Below are positions 32,588 to 42,628 of a stretch of DNA of 61,022 bases, piece by piece. The translations under genes were made by a program, and so were the position numbers. A model generated the notes under the pieces. That model was not told the DNA's origin, did not search any database, and was given only the letters and a program-made list of their open reading frames with translations. How positions within the stretch are numbered: the first letter of the stretch is position 1; the number at the start of each line of letters is the position of its first letter. Source of the stretch: Clostridiales bacterium (GTDB taxonomy: Bacteria > Bacillota > Clostridia > Christensenellales > Aristaeellaceae); contig JAHZHZ010000014.1 of assembly GCA_019419995.1 (NCBI GenBank), positions 1 through 61,022 on the forward strand, in the 5' to 3' direction.

Positions 32588-34126
32588 TCATCTATGGATG
32601 CGGCTGAGCAACCCACCCAGCACTTCCTTCATGGTTTGTACTCGCAATAGCAAACAAAGCAATAGATACACTCCAAAGCCTGCGGCGGTTCCAGCCACCA
32701 GCCGGACAAAGGCATCCAGCGTACCTTCAGCAGGGGGCATTATTCCGCTCACCAGGGCACATACCCCAGCACAAGCCACAGCAGAAACGGCAATTTTTCC
32801 CATTTCCGGAGCGATCTTTTTAAAGCCCAACAGCCCCATGCGCCGTCGGAGCAAGAAAAACATGACCAGCAGACCGCAATAACTGGCCAGCGAAGTGGCC
32901 AGTGCCAATCCCCGTGCGCCCATAAAACGGCGCAGAATCAGATTCAGCACAATGTTCAGTGCCACCACCATACAGGCCACCTTAAAGGGTGTTTTGGTGT
33001 CCTGAATGGCATGAAAGGTGCGGTTCATAAAATCCCTGAGCCCGAAAGCCAGCACTCCCACCAGATAAAACAGCAACACTCCTCCGGTAAGCCGCACCGA
33101 ATCCATCGTAAAATTACCCCTCATGTAAACCATCTGAACCACATCGTTGGCCATTACTACCGCCACGGCTATAATTGGCAGCGCCACCAACGAAATCAGG
33201 CGGATACTGTGGCGCAGGGATTCCAGTACTGCCCCCCGGTCATTGTCCGAAGCCATACGGCTCATGCGGGAAAACATGATGGTGGTCAGCGGCACCATCA
33301 ACACACCTAATAAAAAGGTGATGAGCTTATAGGCATAATTCATGGCAGAAATGGAACCCGCGGCCAGCCCGGAGGCCAGGCTTCGGTCGATCAGATGATT
33401 GATTTCGCTAATACCCATGGACAGCACCGCCGGGCCCGCCAGATGTAACAAGCGATGGAAACGCTTGTCGTGAATATCAATTACTGGGCGATATTCAAAC
33501 CAGCCCAACAACGATGGCAGGAGCACCACTACCTGCAATACACTGGCGGCAAACACGCCCCAGGCCACCGCTTCAATACCAATCTTCGGTGCCAGAATCG
33601 TTACAGCAAGAATCACCGCCAGACTCAGGGGGAAACCTGTAAGCTGTGCCGATACAAAGCGCTCCATGGCATTGAGCAGGCTGGCCAAGACGATGGAGGC
33701 AATGTTAAACGCCAATCCCAACAGCATAATGCGCGTGAGCTTCACTGTCAAATCAATTCCCTGCGGATCAAAGCGGAAGACCAGCCGCACCAGCGGTTCA
33801 CAAAACGCATACATCAGCGCGGAAATCAGCAAACTTGCTACGATGAATAAATTCAGCGCATTGCTGGCAAAGCGGTTGGAGTGACTCAGGCTGTACTTTT
33901 CCCGTTCTTCCACAAATAGTGGCACAATAGTGGCCGTAATGCAAGAGTTAAACAATAATACCGGAAAATAAAACAGCGTATATGCTGAGGCATAGGCGTC
34001 GTTTTCTACACCGGTACCAAAATAGCCTGCGGTGATTACATCCCGCACCAAGCCAAATACCTTGCTTAAAATAATCACCGCGGTTACCACTGCGGTGGTT
34101 CTGATCAGTTTATCTTTTCGCGCCAA
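32588..34126 (-). CDS. murJ: Lipid II flippase MurJ (MviN)
   Basis: About 512 residues with fourteen predicted membrane segments. Diagnostic motifs are SKVFGLVRDVITAGYFGTGV near the N-terminus, DAYASAYTLFYFPVLLFNS, and FYLVGVLAFGLRDFMNRTFH. MurJ flips the peptidoglycan precursor lipid II to the outer face. The start is a TTG nine bases after GGAGG; a GTG eleven codons earlier is also open but lacks a ribosome site. First gene of the long minus-strand series, with an extended -10 promoter just upstream. Confidence 0.93.
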   Translation of the reverse strand: MARKDKLIRTTAVVTAVIILSKVFGLVRDVITAGYFGTGVENDAYASAYTLFYFPVLLFNSCITATIVPLFVEEREKYSLSHSNRFASNALNLFIVASLLISALMYAFCEPLVRLVFRFDPQGIDLTVKLTRIMLLGLAFNIASIVLASLLNAMERFVSAQLTGFPLSLAVILAVTILAPKIGIEAVAWGVFAASVLQVVVLLPSLLGWFEYRPVIDIHDKRFHRLLHLAGPAVLSMGISEINHLIDRSLASGLAAGSISAMNYAYKLITFLLGVLMVPLTTIMFSRMSRMASDNDRGAVLESLRHSIRLISLVALPIIAVAVVMANDVVQMVYMRGNFTMDSVRLTGGVLLFYLVGVLAFGLRDFMNRTFHAIQDTKTPFKVACMVVALNIVLNLILRRFMGARGLALATSLASYCGLLVMFFLLRRRMGLLGFKKIAPEMGKIAVSAVACAGVCALVSGIMPPAEGTLDAFVRLVAGTAAGFGVYLLLCLLLRVQTMKEVLGGLLSRIHR

Positions 34127-34159
34127 AACAACAAACCTCCAGTCTATTTCACCTTGCAC

Positions 34160-34168
34160 AGTATAGCA
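34160..34168 (-). promoter_or_regulatory. Extended -10 promoter of murJ
   Basis: Minus-strand TGCTATACT about 35 bases upstream of the TTG start. The -35 is weak. Confidence 0.6.
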
Positions 34169-34324
34169 CAGTTTCCCTTAAAATGCTATCCCAGCCATGT
34201 GAAAACTGCACTTTGTCCAACACAAACGATTTCTCCGCCGGGAAAATTAACAGAATAAGGTGGCGGGCAAATGTAAATTGTTTTAGACTGATAAAGTATA
34301 GAAATTTCAGAAGGGATGATTGCC

Positions 34325-35413
34325 ATGGAGCGCGTATTTAATTTTGCCGCAGGGCCTTCGGCCATGCCGGTGGAAGCTTTGCAAACCGCCGCCCAGGAAA
34401 TGCTGTGTTACGGAGACAGCGGCATGTCCGTAATGGAAATGAGTCACCGTTCTAAAATGTATGCGGAAATTTTTGATGAAACAGTGGCACTGGTTCGGGA
34501 ATTGATGCACGTACCCGAAAACTATGAAGTGCTCTTTCTGCAGGGCGGTGCTACAGGCCAGTTCTCGGCTATTCCCATGAATCTTTTGAGCGAAGGCGGC
34601 AGCGCAGATTATATTGATAGTGGAAATTTTGCCCACGCAGCCATGGTGGAAGCACAAAAATACGGGCGTGTGCGCTGCGTAGCCTCCTCTCGAGAGGAAA
34701 ACTACTGCCAAATTCCCCAATGGAATGCAGCAGACTTTGATCCTCAGGCGGATTATTTTTATATCACCACCAACAACACCATTTTTGGCACCCGCTATGC
34801 ACGCCTGCCGGAAACGGGCAGCGTACCGCTGGTAGCGGACATGTCATCCAATATTCTTTCGGAGGTCTATGATCTTACCTGTTTTGGCGTAGTCTACGCC
34901 GGCGCTCAGAAAAATATCGGTCCCTCAGGTGTAACACTTGTCATCGTTCGAAAAGATCTGTTGGGTCGCGCCAGTACCCTGTGCCCCAAGGTATTCAACT
35001 GGCAATTGATGGCTGAAAATGGATCCATGCTCAACACTCCGCCTACCTATGCCATCTACATGGCCGGTCTGTGTCTGAAGTGGCTGAAAAAGCAGGGGGG
35101 CGTTGAGGCCATTGAAAAGATCAATATTGAAAAATCCAATCTGCTATATCACTTGCTGGATGAAAGTAACTTCTATCATCCCACAGCGCAGAGGGATTCC
35201 CGCAGCCGCATGAATGTGACTTTCACTACGCCCGACAAGGACACCGACGCGCTATTTGTAAAGGAAGCGGCCAGCAGGGGATTGGTCAATCTCAAGGGAC
35301 ACCGCCTCGTAGGCGGTATTCGCGCCAGCATTTACAATGCTATGCCCCTGGAGGGTGTGCGCGCCCTGGCGGACTTTATGAAAGAATTTGAAATGGAGCA
35401 CAAATTAAAATGA
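34325..35413 (+). CDS. serC: Phosphoserine aminotransferase
   Basis: A 362-residue class V PLP aminotransferase that makes 3-phosphoserine from 3-phosphohydroxypyruvate. It starts MERVFNFAAGPSAMPVEALQ, matching the family's usual first residues. It contains EVLFLQGGATGQFSAIPMNL and the PLP-lysine block VYAGAQKNIGPSGVTLVIVR. The C-terminus has LKGHRLVGGIRASIYNAMPL. An upstream ATG (34316) is less likely since it lies on the AAGGGA ribosome site. It overlaps serA by four bases, so the two steps of serine synthesis are coupled; no serB is near. Confidence 0.95.
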   Translation: MERVFNFAAGPSAMPVEALQTAAQEMLCYGDSGMSVMEMSHRSKMYAEIFDETVALVRELMHVPENYEVLFLQGGATGQFSAIPMNLLSEGGSADYIDSGNFAHAAMVEAQKYGRVRCVASSREENYCQIPQWNAADFDPQADYFYITTNNTIFGTRYARLPETGSVPLVADMSSNILSEVYDLTCFGVVYAGAQKNIGPSGVTLVIVRKDLLGRASTLCPKVFNWQLMAENGSMLNTPPTYAIYMAGLCLKWLKKQGGVEAIEKINIEKSNLLYHLLDESNFYHPTAQRDSRSRMNVTFTTPDKDTDALFVKEAASRGLVNLKGHRLVGGIRASIYNAMPLEGVRALADFMKEFEMEHKLK

Positions 35414-36582
35414 TGTACGAAATTAAAACCCTCAATTCCATTTCCCCCGTTTATCAAAGTATTCTAAATCCGCAGGAATACAGCGTTGGCCCAGAAATCG
35501 CCCATCCTGACGCTATCATGTTGCGCAGCGCGGACATGCATTCCTATGAAGTTGAAGACAAACTACTATGTGTGGCTCGGGCGGGTGCAGGTGTGAATAA
35601 TCTCCCCCTCGACCGCCTGGCACAGGCGGGTATTGTAGCCTTCAATTCTCCTGGTGCCAATGCCAACGCCGTAAAAGAACTGGTATTGGCTGGCCTTTTG
35701 CTGTCCTCCAGAAAGATTTCCGATGGCATCGAATGGTGTCGCGGTCTCACCGAAGGAGAAGTCTCCATTGAAAAACAGGTAGAGGCGGGCAAGAAGCAGT
35801 TTATAGGTCCGGAGTTGGAGGGAAAGACCCTGGGCGTCGTCGGCCTGGGCGCCATCGGCGTGCTTGTGGCCAATACAGGCGTGGCACTGGGCATGAACGT
35901 ACTTGGATATGATCCCTTCATTTCCGTAGATCATGCCTGGAAACTCTCCAGAGCGGTAGTACACAGTACCACGCTGGAAGAAGTCCTGCAAAAATCCGAT
36001 TATATAACCGTCCATGTACCGCTGATAGATTCGACCCGGGACATGATCAATGCCGCGTGCATTGCGCAAATGAAACCCAGTGCCGCACTGTTGAATTTTG
36101 CCAGAGATGGTCTGGTAAACACAGAAGCTGTAAAGGCCGCACTGGAGAACAATGCCTTGCGTGTCTACGTGACGGACTTCCCCTGCAAGGAACTCATTGG
36201 CGCCAAAAATGTGATCCTGACGCCCCACCTGGGTGCCTCTACGCCTGAAAGCGAGGATAACTGCGTTCGCATGGCCGCCAAACAGGTGAACAACTACGTA
36301 AAGTATGGTTCTATTGAAAACAGTGTCAATTATCCAAACTGTAAGTTAGGCCGCCTGAGTGTACCTCGAATTGCACTACTGCATCAAAATGTACCTAATG
36401 TGATTAGCTCCATCACCAAGGTTCTCAGCGAGGAAGCCCTGAACATCGAAAATATGATCAACGTTTCCCGTGGCAGCTACGCCTACACAGTGGTGGACGT
36501 GGGTCGTGCCCCAAGCGAGCGCCTGATGGAAAAGCTGTCCCAATTGGATACCATGTATCGGGCCAGGCTGTTGATGCCCTGA
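35410..36582 (+). CDS. serA: D-3-phosphoglycerate dehydrogenase
   Basis: A 390-residue NAD-dependent 2-hydroxyacid dehydrogenase, the first step of serine synthesis. Residues about 140-165 form the Rossmann motif GVVGLGAIGVLVANTGVALG. Substrate and catalytic segments are NFARDGLVNTEAVKAAL and LTPHLGASTPESEDN (the catalytic His). A C-terminal ACT domain of about 75 residues (IALLHQNVPNVISSITKVLS) suggests serine feedback control. The usual RGG around the catalytic Arg reads ARDG here, as in a clostridial subgroup. ATGATG start overlaps the serC stop. Confidence 0.93.
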   Translation: MMYEIKTLNSISPVYQSILNPQEYSVGPEIAHPDAIMLRSADMHSYEVEDKLLCVARAGAGVNNLPLDRLAQAGIVAFNSPGANANAVKELVLAGLLLSSRKISDGIEWCRGLTEGEVSIEKQVEAGKKQFIGPELEGKTLGVVGLGAIGVLVANTGVALGMNVLGYDPFISVDHAWKLSRAVVHSTTLEEVLQKSDYITVHVPLIDSTRDMINAACIAQMKPSAALLNFARDGLVNTEAVKAALENNALRVYVTDFPCKELIGAKNVILTPHLGASTPESEDNCVRMAAKQVNNYVKYGSIENSVNYPNCKLGRLSVPRIALLHQNVPNVISSITKVLSEEALNIENMINVSRGSYAYTVVDVGRAPSERLMEKLSQLDTMYRARLLMP

Positions 36583-36604
36583 CTGTCATTTTCGTAAAAA
36601 TATT

Positions 36605-36632
36605 CCCCCGGCTATGCCGGGGGAACTTCTTT
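36605..36632. terminator. Terminator between serA and the NSS transporter
   Basis: CCCCCGGC and GCCGGGGG around a TAT loop, then AACTTCTTT. It lies between convergent genes. Confidence 0.82.
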
Positions 36633-36647
36633 ATCCTTCTGCCACCA

Positions 36648-38021
36648 TCAGAACGCAGACATCACCAGTACCACTACGATGATCAGCGGCAAGATATACG
36701 TCATATACGGACGAATCCAGTCCGGTACCTTCAGGCCACGGCCCAGATTTGCTTCGGCTTTAAAGTTCTTCCAACCCCAGCCATAGCGGCTGGTACAGAA
36801 GAGGACATACAATAAACTGCCGATAGGAAGAAACAGGTTGGTTACCAGGTAATCTTCCAAATCCATCATATTCTTGCCCAGAATGGTAATGTGACTCCAT
36901 ATGCTGCTACTGAACACGCAGGGCAGTGCCAAAACCGCCAAAAGCACGATATTAATCAGCGCCACCTTCTTTCGCCCCAATCCTGTGCGCTCCAGCCAGA
37001 AGGACATGATGTTTTCAAAGACGGCAATTACCGTAGACAGCGCTGCAAAAATCATAAACAGGAAGAACAATGCCCCGATCACGCGCCCCGAGCCCATGCT
37101 GTTAAAGATACTGGACAGAGTCGTAAACAGAAAACCTGCACCCGCCTGTTCTGCAGGAATACCCTGTGCGCCTACGTTGAAGGTAAAGTAGGCAGGAAAC
37201 ACAATCAAGCCGGACATAATGGCCACAAAGGTATCCAACGCCGTAATGGTCACTGCCTCCCCCATCAGGCTGCGGTCCTTGCCAATGTAACTTCCAAAGA
37301 CAGCGATTGCGCCAATGCCCAGGCTCAGCGTAAAGAAAGCCTGACCCATGGCCGCCGAAACAGATGTCCACACGCCCGCATTCTTCAAATTCTTCAACGA
37401 AGGCACCAGATAGAACTTCAAACCGGCCCCCGCTCCAGGCAACGTGCAACAATAAATTGCCAGCCCCAGAATCAACGCCAGCAGCAGAACCATCATGATT
37501 TTATTGATCTTTTCCACGCCCTTCTGCAAGCCCCGAGAACAAATGCCAAAGCACAGCAGAATTACAGCGAAAGTCACAGGCAATACCAGTGCCGTATTGC
37601 TCACCATGGCATTGAACATGCCGCCAAGTGCTTCCACACCCTCATACTGTAGTATGGAGCCGCTGACATAACGGGCAAAATAAATGACCAGCCACGCAGA
37701 AATGCAGGTGTAAAACATCATCAGCAAATAATTGCCTCCAATGCCAATGTATTTAATCCAATGCCACTTCTGCCCCTTGCGCTCCAACTGTTCAAAACTG
37801 GTGGCCACGCTGCGCTGGCTGCACCGGCCCACCGCCAACTCCGCCGTCATTACAGGAATCCCCAGAATCAGCAAAAATAGTAGGTAAATCAGCACAAAAA
37901 AAGCGCCGCCATATGCGCCGGTGATGATTGGAAAGCGGTATACATTTCCCAGTCCAATGGCACAGCCTGCTGAAATGAGAATAAAGCCTAGTCTCGATGA
38001 GAATTTCTCCCTCTTTTGCAC
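36648..38021 (-). CDS. Sodium-dependent transporter, NSS (SNF) family
   Basis: About 457 residues and twelve predicted segments, as in bacterial LeuT/MhsT homologues. The first segment holds SAGCAIGLGNVYRFPIITGA with the substrate and Na+ site. Further on are GIPVMTAELAVGR and the sixth-segment region AMGQAFFTLSLGIGAIAVFG. It probably imports an amino acid with Na+. The start is a GTG 10 bases after AAAGGA, and the promoter lies just upstream; the longer frame to 38069 would run into the promoter. No regulator is adjacent. Confidence 0.93.
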   Translation of the reverse strand: MQKREKFSSRLGFILISAGCAIGLGNVYRFPIITGAYGGAFFVLIYLLFLLILGIPVMTAELAVGRCSQRSVATSFEQLERKGQKWHWIKYIGIGGNYLLMMFYTCISAWLVIYFARYVSGSILQYEGVEALGGMFNAMVSNTALVLPVTFAVILLCFGICSRGLQKGVEKINKIMMVLLLALILGLAIYCCTLPGAGAGLKFYLVPSLKNLKNAGVWTSVSAAMGQAFFTLSLGIGAIAVFGSYIGKDRSLMGEAVTITALDTFVAIMSGLIVFPAYFTFNVGAQGIPAEQAGAGFLFTTLSSIFNSMGSGRVIGALFFLFMIFAALSTVIAVFENIMSFWLERTGLGRKKVALINIVLLAVLALPCVFSSSIWSHITILGKNMMDLEDYLVTNLFLPIGSLLYVLFCTSRYGWGWKNFKAEANLGRGLKVPDWIRPYMTYILPLIIVVVLVMSAF

Positions 38022-38069
38022 GTTTATCCAGTCCTTTCTGTCATACATCATTTGGACTATGGCGCTCAA

Positions 38070-38098
38070 ATCATATCACAAATGTTAATTCTTGTCAA
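38070..38098 (-). promoter_or_regulatory. Promoter of the NSS transporter
   Basis: Minus-strand consensus TTGACA, 17-base spacer, TATGAT, about 45 bases upstream of the GTG start. Confidence 0.8.
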
Positions 38099-38203
38099 TC
38101 ACGATGGACAATTTATCGTTAAATTCTATCGCACACAGGATGTTTTTATCACGTTCAAAGGTAGTAAAGGAGCTTATCCCCGATAGCCTCCCTCTGCCAT
38201 CCA

Positions 38204-38233
38204 CAGGGCCGGAGAATAAATTCTCCGGCCCTG
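38204..38233. terminator. Perfect 14-bp hairpin after the GH13 gene
   Basis: Arms CAGGGCCGGAGAAT and ATTCTCCGGCCCTG with a two-base loop. No T-run follows on either strand, but its position just past the minus-strand GH13 stop fits a transcription end. Confidence 0.6.
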
Positions 38234-38249
38234 CCCGTAAAACGCATAT

Positions 38250-40091
38250 TTACTTGAGAATCAATGCAGATTGTGCAGCTACCTCCACAGTTTTTCCGCA
38301 ATAATCCACCCAACGGCTTTCCCCTGCACGATTCACAGCGACTGCCCGGGTTTCATTTTTTGCCGGCTTGCCGAAGGCATCCCGTCCACTACGAATGCTG
38401 CGTTCCACTATCACTACATCTTCTCCCGCTGCCCAGAGCTTCATAGCCCCCGTCTTGAGCGCCTGACTTGCCCGGCGGCGCAGAGCACACTCGCGAAAGG
38501 CTTCCAACAGCTCCTGATCCTCTCTACCCCAGGGATAGGTTCCCCGGCAATAGGGATCAGACATGGCGTACATGCCTGCTTCATCTCCATAGTAAATGCT
38601 GGGCATGCCCGGGAGGGCGCAGATCAGATTCCAAGCAGCCAACAGGCGACGTTTGCCCAGTGCATATTGCTCCTGCGTCAATTCAATGGGGTAGCGATAC
38701 TTGCGCTCAGGTTCCATATTGCCTGCTTCTGCTAACACTGCCAGCGCCCGCGGCCGGTCATGACTGCTCAGAAGGTTCATCTGAGAATAGAAGAATGCCT
38801 TAGGCTGAGTCTCCCGCATAAACCATACCCGACGGGTAAACTCCCTGGCGTTGATACGGCAGCGCATAAAGTCCAATACTGCCTCCCGAAGGGGATAATT
38901 CATCACCGCATCCAACGTATCCCCCGTACAATAGCAGCGCAGTTCCCCGTAGGCCACTTTATTGCTGGGGTCTTCCCACACTTCACCGATAAGCGCCGAT
39001 TCCGGATTTAGTTGTTTTTCCCGACGGCGCAGGGCACGAATGAAATCCATAGGCAATTCGTCGGCCACATCTAAGCGCCAGCCGCTGGCACCTGCACGCA
39101 TCCAGTGAGCGACAACACTATCCTCTCCGTCAATGATAAATTCACGATAGGAAGGATCTTCCTCGTTGACGTTGGGTAGTGTATGAAATCCCCACCAGCT
39201 CTCATAGTCATCCGGCCAGTTTCTGAAGCTGTACCAGCTGCGATAGGGACTCTCCGGATCACAGTAGGCTCCCTTGCCGCCATAATTGCCGTAACGATCA
39301 AAATATACGCTGTCCGAGCCAGTGTGGGAAAACACTCCGTCCAGTACAATGCGGATGCCACGCTTTTGAGCCGCTGCGCAGAGGGAAACAAAATCTGCCT
39401 CCGTGCCAAAGGACGGATCAATCTGCCGGTAGTCGCCGGTGTCATATTTATGGTTGCTGTGAGCTTTGAAAATGGGATTAAAGTACAGAACCGTAACGCC
39501 CATGCCGGCAATATAATCCAGTTTTTCTTCAATACCCCTCAGATTTCCACCGAAGAAGTCATTCGCTGAATTGTAGCCCCGTTTGTCATTAATCACCAGA
39601 GCAGGATCCTCATCCCAATGGGCATGATAATACGAACCCGGAGGCAGGCGATGCACATCCAAGCCCCCCGCATTGTGGAATCGGTCCACCATGATCTGCA
39701 TCATCACGCCTTCCCGCATCCATTCCGGAGTCTGGTAGGTCCCATCAAACACGGTAATCTGGAAAGAGGCTGGCTCATGACGAGTACAACAGCCCTCGCC
39801 CCCCAAACCATCTGCCGCATTGCCCAGATACCAGATCTGGCCATGCTCATCCGTTCCCATGAAATAGTACCACAGCAGGCCCGGCTCCTCTGGCACCTGC
39901 ATAACGTACTCGTAGATATCGTTTTCCATACGGCGCATGAACCAGCGATATTCCGCACCCTCCCACCAGATGCGCAGCGTAACAGAGCTCAGCTCCTGCG
40001 CACACACTCGAAGGCGCACCTTACCGGCGCAGGGAGCTGCGCCGGTGGGACTGCGAAATTGTTCAGCGCGTGAATCGTGATAAAAATACAT
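38250..40091 (-). CDS. GH13 alpha-amylase family enzyme (neopullulanase/cyclomaltodextrinase-like)
   Basis: A 613-residue glycoside hydrolase. An N-terminal starch-binding-like beta domain (about 15-120) precedes the barrel. Catalytic regions in order are LDGVFSHTGSD (region I), GWRLDVADELP with the nucleophile Asp, LIGEVWEDPSNK with the acid/base Glu, and NLLSSHDRPRAL with the transition-state His-Asp. The domain plan matches intracellular maltogenic enzymes that debranch or cut maltodextrins. No signal peptide, so it should act in the cytoplasm on glycogen fragments. It ends four bases after glgP on the same strand, pointing to joint glycogen breakdown. Confidence 0.9.
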   Translation of the reverse strand: MYFYHDSRAEQFRSPTGAAPCAGKVRLRVCAQELSSVTLRIWWEGAEYRWFMRRMENDIYEYVMQVPEEPGLLWYYFMGTDEHGQIWYLGNAADGLGGEGCCTRHEPASFQITVFDGTYQTPEWMREGVMMQIMVDRFHNAGGLDVHRLPPGSYYHAHWDEDPALVINDKRGYNSANDFFGGNLRGIEEKLDYIAGMGVTVLYFNPIFKAHSNHKYDTGDYRQIDPSFGTEADFVSLCAAAQKRGIRIVLDGVFSHTGSDSVYFDRYGNYGGKGAYCDPESPYRSWYSFRNWPDDYESWWGFHTLPNVNEEDPSYREFIIDGEDSVVAHWMRAGASGWRLDVADELPMDFIRALRRREKQLNPESALIGEVWEDPSNKVAYGELRCYCTGDTLDAVMNYPLREAVLDFMRCRINAREFTRRVWFMRETQPKAFFYSQMNLLSSHDRPRALAVLAEAGNMEPERKYRYPIELTQEQYALGKRRLLAAWNLICALPGMPSIYYGDEAGMYAMSDPYCRGTYPWGREDQELLEAFRECALRRRASQALKTGAMKLWAAGEDVVIVERSIRSGRDAFGKPAKNETRAVAVNRAGESRWVDYCGKTVEVAAQSALILK

Positions 40092-40094
40092 AAA

Positions 40095-42542
40095 TTACAG
40101 ATTCAGCGGCTTAAGATGCCAAATTTTGTCGTTGTACTCGCTGATGGTGCGATCCGCAGCGAACACGCCGGAGCAAGCGGTGTTCATCACGGCTTTCTTC
40201 AGCCACAGATCCTTATCGGTATAATCCCTAGAAATCTGCGCCTGAGCCGCCATGTAGCGGGGCAGATCTTTAAGCACAAAATAGGGATCGGGCATACCAC
40301 CATTGTCACCGAAGAGCAATCCATGATAAATCTCCTGGAACATACGGGGATTTTCCGGGCAGAGGGTGCCATCAATGAGTTGATTCATTACCTTGCGGAT
40401 AGCTGCATTGGTCTCAAAGATTTCACTCGAGCGATAGTGGGCGTAGCCCTGTTCCACCTCGTCAGCGGTCAGGCCGAAAATATAGATGTTCTCTGCGCCC
40501 ACAGCATCATAGATCTCGCAATTCGCGCCATCCATGGTACCAATGGTTACCGCACCGTTCATCATAAATTTCATGTTACCCGTACCGCTGGCTTCCTTGC
40601 CTGCGGTAGAAATCTGCTCGGACACCTCGGTGGCAGGCATCAACACCTCCGCCTGAGATACGCAGTAATTCTCCAGGAACACCACATTGATCATCTTGGA
40701 GGCCCGTGGATGTTTGCGCACCAAATCAGAAATCGCATTGATCAGCTTGATGGTCAGCTTCGCCCGCTGATAACCCGGCGCAGCCTTCGCGCCGAAGAGG
40801 AAGGTCTTGGGCGGAATTTCAAAGGAAGGATCTTCATCGATGCGATTGTAAAGCATCAGAATGCCCAGCGCATTCATAAGCTGCCGTTTATATTCGTGCA
40901 AGCGCTTAGCTTGCGCGTCAAACATGCTGTCGGGATCAATGGATACATTCTGCATGCGGCGCAAACGATCGGCCAGCCGGAGTTTATTGAAATACTTTAC
41001 TTCCTGGAACTTTTCCCGGAAAGCAGCGTCGTTGGCAAATGGCTTGAGATCGGCCATGTAGTTCATGTCCTTGCGCCATTTATCGCCGATAGCGGAATCG
41101 ATCAGATCCGAGAGGCCTGGGTTGGCCTGAATCAGCCAACGGCGATGTGTAATACCGTTGGTAATAGAAACAAACTTACTCGGCTCCATGGTGTAATAGT
41201 CATGGAAGGTCTGCTTTTTCAGGATGTCCGTGTGAATGGCGGAAACACCATTGACGGAGTGGGTATAAGCTACACAAAGGTTCGCCATGTGTACCTGATT
41301 ATAGGCTACGATGGACATGTGACCAATGCGCTCCCACTGGCCGGGGTAGACTTCCCACAGCCTCTTGCACAGTCTGCGGTTCATCTCGCACAAAATCATA
41401 TAAATGCGCGGCAGCGTCTGTGCAAACAGATTTTCCGGCCATCTCTCCAGCGCCTCCTGGAGTACGGTGTGATTGGTATAGGCAAAAGTGCGCCGGCAAA
41501 TGTCTTCTGCCTGATCCCAGCCCAGGCCCTGTTCATCCATCAAAATGCGCATCAGCTCTGGAATGGCCACCGCAGGATGCGTATCGTTGATATGAATGGC
41601 CACCTTGTCCGGGAATACATCCCATTGAGGGCCATAGACCTTCATAAAATCGGAAACGGCATACTGTACGGAGGCGGAAGAGAAGAAATACTGCTGCTTG
41701 AGGCGCAGTTCCTTACCCTGCCAAGAATCATCATTGGGGTAGAGTACCTTGGAAATAACCTCCGCCAGTTCCCGCTCCTCCATAGCCTGCACATATTGGC
41801 CCCGGTTAAAGGACTGCATATCAAAGCGCTTGGGAGAGCGAGCCGCCCACACGCGCAGCATGTTCACCATGCAGGAATCGTAACCCACCGTGGGAATGTC
41901 ATAAGGCACAGCCTCCACCACCACAGGATTGACGGTGCGGAAGTTCATTCTGCCGTTTTCCTCGTATTCCTCTACCCTGCCGCCAAAGTTAATCTTGACT
42001 ACTTCGTTCGGCCTGGGAATTTCCCAGACATTGCCATCATCCAGCCAGTTGTCCGGCACCTCCACCTGATACCCATCTACCAGCTTCTGACGGAACAGGC
42101 CATATTCGTAGCGAATGGTGCAACCCATAGCAGGCAGTTCCAGCGAAGACAGCGCATCCAAAAAACAGGCCGCCAAGCGCCCCAATCCACCGTTGCCCAA
42201 GCCAGGTTCCGGTTCACATTCCGCCACAACGCCCTTATCAATTCCCAACTCTTCCAGAGCCTGAATGTAGTTCTTTTCGTTAACCAGATTGACCATGTTG
42301 GAAAACAACGAACGCCCTACCAAGAACTCCGCGCTGAGATAATAGACCTTTTTCGAGCCGGTAGATTTGCGCACGCCGCGGGAGTCCGCCCTGCGCTGCA
42401 TGATTTCATCGCGAACAGTCAGGGCAACCGCCTTGTAGAGCTGTTCATCTGTTGCATCCGTAATATCGCAGCCAAAGTTGCTCGTGAGCTTTTCGACCAG
42501 GTTTCGTTTAATCTCTTCAACTGTCATACGTTTAAATTCCAT
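40095..42542 (-). CDS. glgP: Glycogen/maltodextrin phosphorylase
   Basis: An 815-residue GT35 phosphorylase that releases glucose-1-phosphate from alpha-1,4-glucan. It has the N-terminal VYYLSAEFLVGRSLFSNMVN and GLGNGGLGRLAACFLDALSS segments. The C-terminal PLP site is EASGTGNMKFMMNGAVTIGT with the Lys that binds the cofactor. Full length. GGAGG lies a little far (12 bases) from the first ATG; an ATG five codons in is an alternative. It forms a unit with the GH13 gene and has its own extended -10 promoter. The antisense strand is also open for over 800 codons, a codon-bias shadow. Confidence 0.96.
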   Translation of the reverse strand: MEFKRMTVEEIKRNLVEKLTSNFGCDITDATDEQLYKAVALTVRDEIMQRRADSRGVRKSTGSKKVYYLSAEFLVGRSLFSNMVNLVNEKNYIQALEELGIDKGVVAECEPEPGLGNGGLGRLAACFLDALSSLELPAMGCTIRYEYGLFRQKLVDGYQVEVPDNWLDDGNVWEIPRPNEVVKINFGGRVEEYEENGRMNFRTVNPVVVEAVPYDIPTVGYDSCMVNMLRVWAARSPKRFDMQSFNRGQYVQAMEERELAEVISKVLYPNDDSWQGKELRLKQQYFFSSASVQYAVSDFMKVYGPQWDVFPDKVAIHINDTHPAVAIPELMRILMDEQGLGWDQAEDICRRTFAYTNHTVLQEALERWPENLFAQTLPRIYMILCEMNRRLCKRLWEVYPGQWERIGHMSIVAYNQVHMANLCVAYTHSVNGVSAIHTDILKKQTFHDYYTMEPSKFVSITNGITHRRWLIQANPGLSDLIDSAIGDKWRKDMNYMADLKPFANDAAFREKFQEVKYFNKLRLADRLRRMQNVSIDPDSMFDAQAKRLHEYKRQLMNALGILMLYNRIDEDPSFEIPPKTFLFGAKAAPGYQRAKLTIKLINAISDLVRKHPRASKMINVVFLENYCVSQAEVLMPATEVSEQISTAGKEASGTGNMKFMMNGAVTIGTMDGANCEIYDAVGAENIYIFGLTADEVEQGYAHYRSSEIFETNAAIRKVMNQLIDGTLCPENPRMFQEIYHGLLFGDNGGMPDPYFVLKDLPRYMAAQAQISRDYTDKDLWLKKAVMNTACSGVFAADRTISEYNDKIWHLKPLNL

Positions 42543-42599
42543 GGAGTTGACGCACCTCCAGATATGAATTCATGCTCAACTTAACAGGAGCCTTCTTTT

Positions 42600-42628
42600 A
42601 GTATAGCATGTTTTTCCATGCTTCGCAA
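42600..42628 (-). promoter_or_regulatory. Promoter of glgP-GH13
   Basis: Minus-strand TTGCGA, 17-base spacer, TATACT with extended TGC. The rest of 42543-42838 is AT-rich and holds no gene. Confidence 0.72.

Noticed and set aside
40077..42584. An 835-codon open frame antisense to glgP
   Set aside because: It mirrors the phosphorylase codon for codon, has no ribosome site and resembles no protein family. It is a product of codon bias on the glgP strand.
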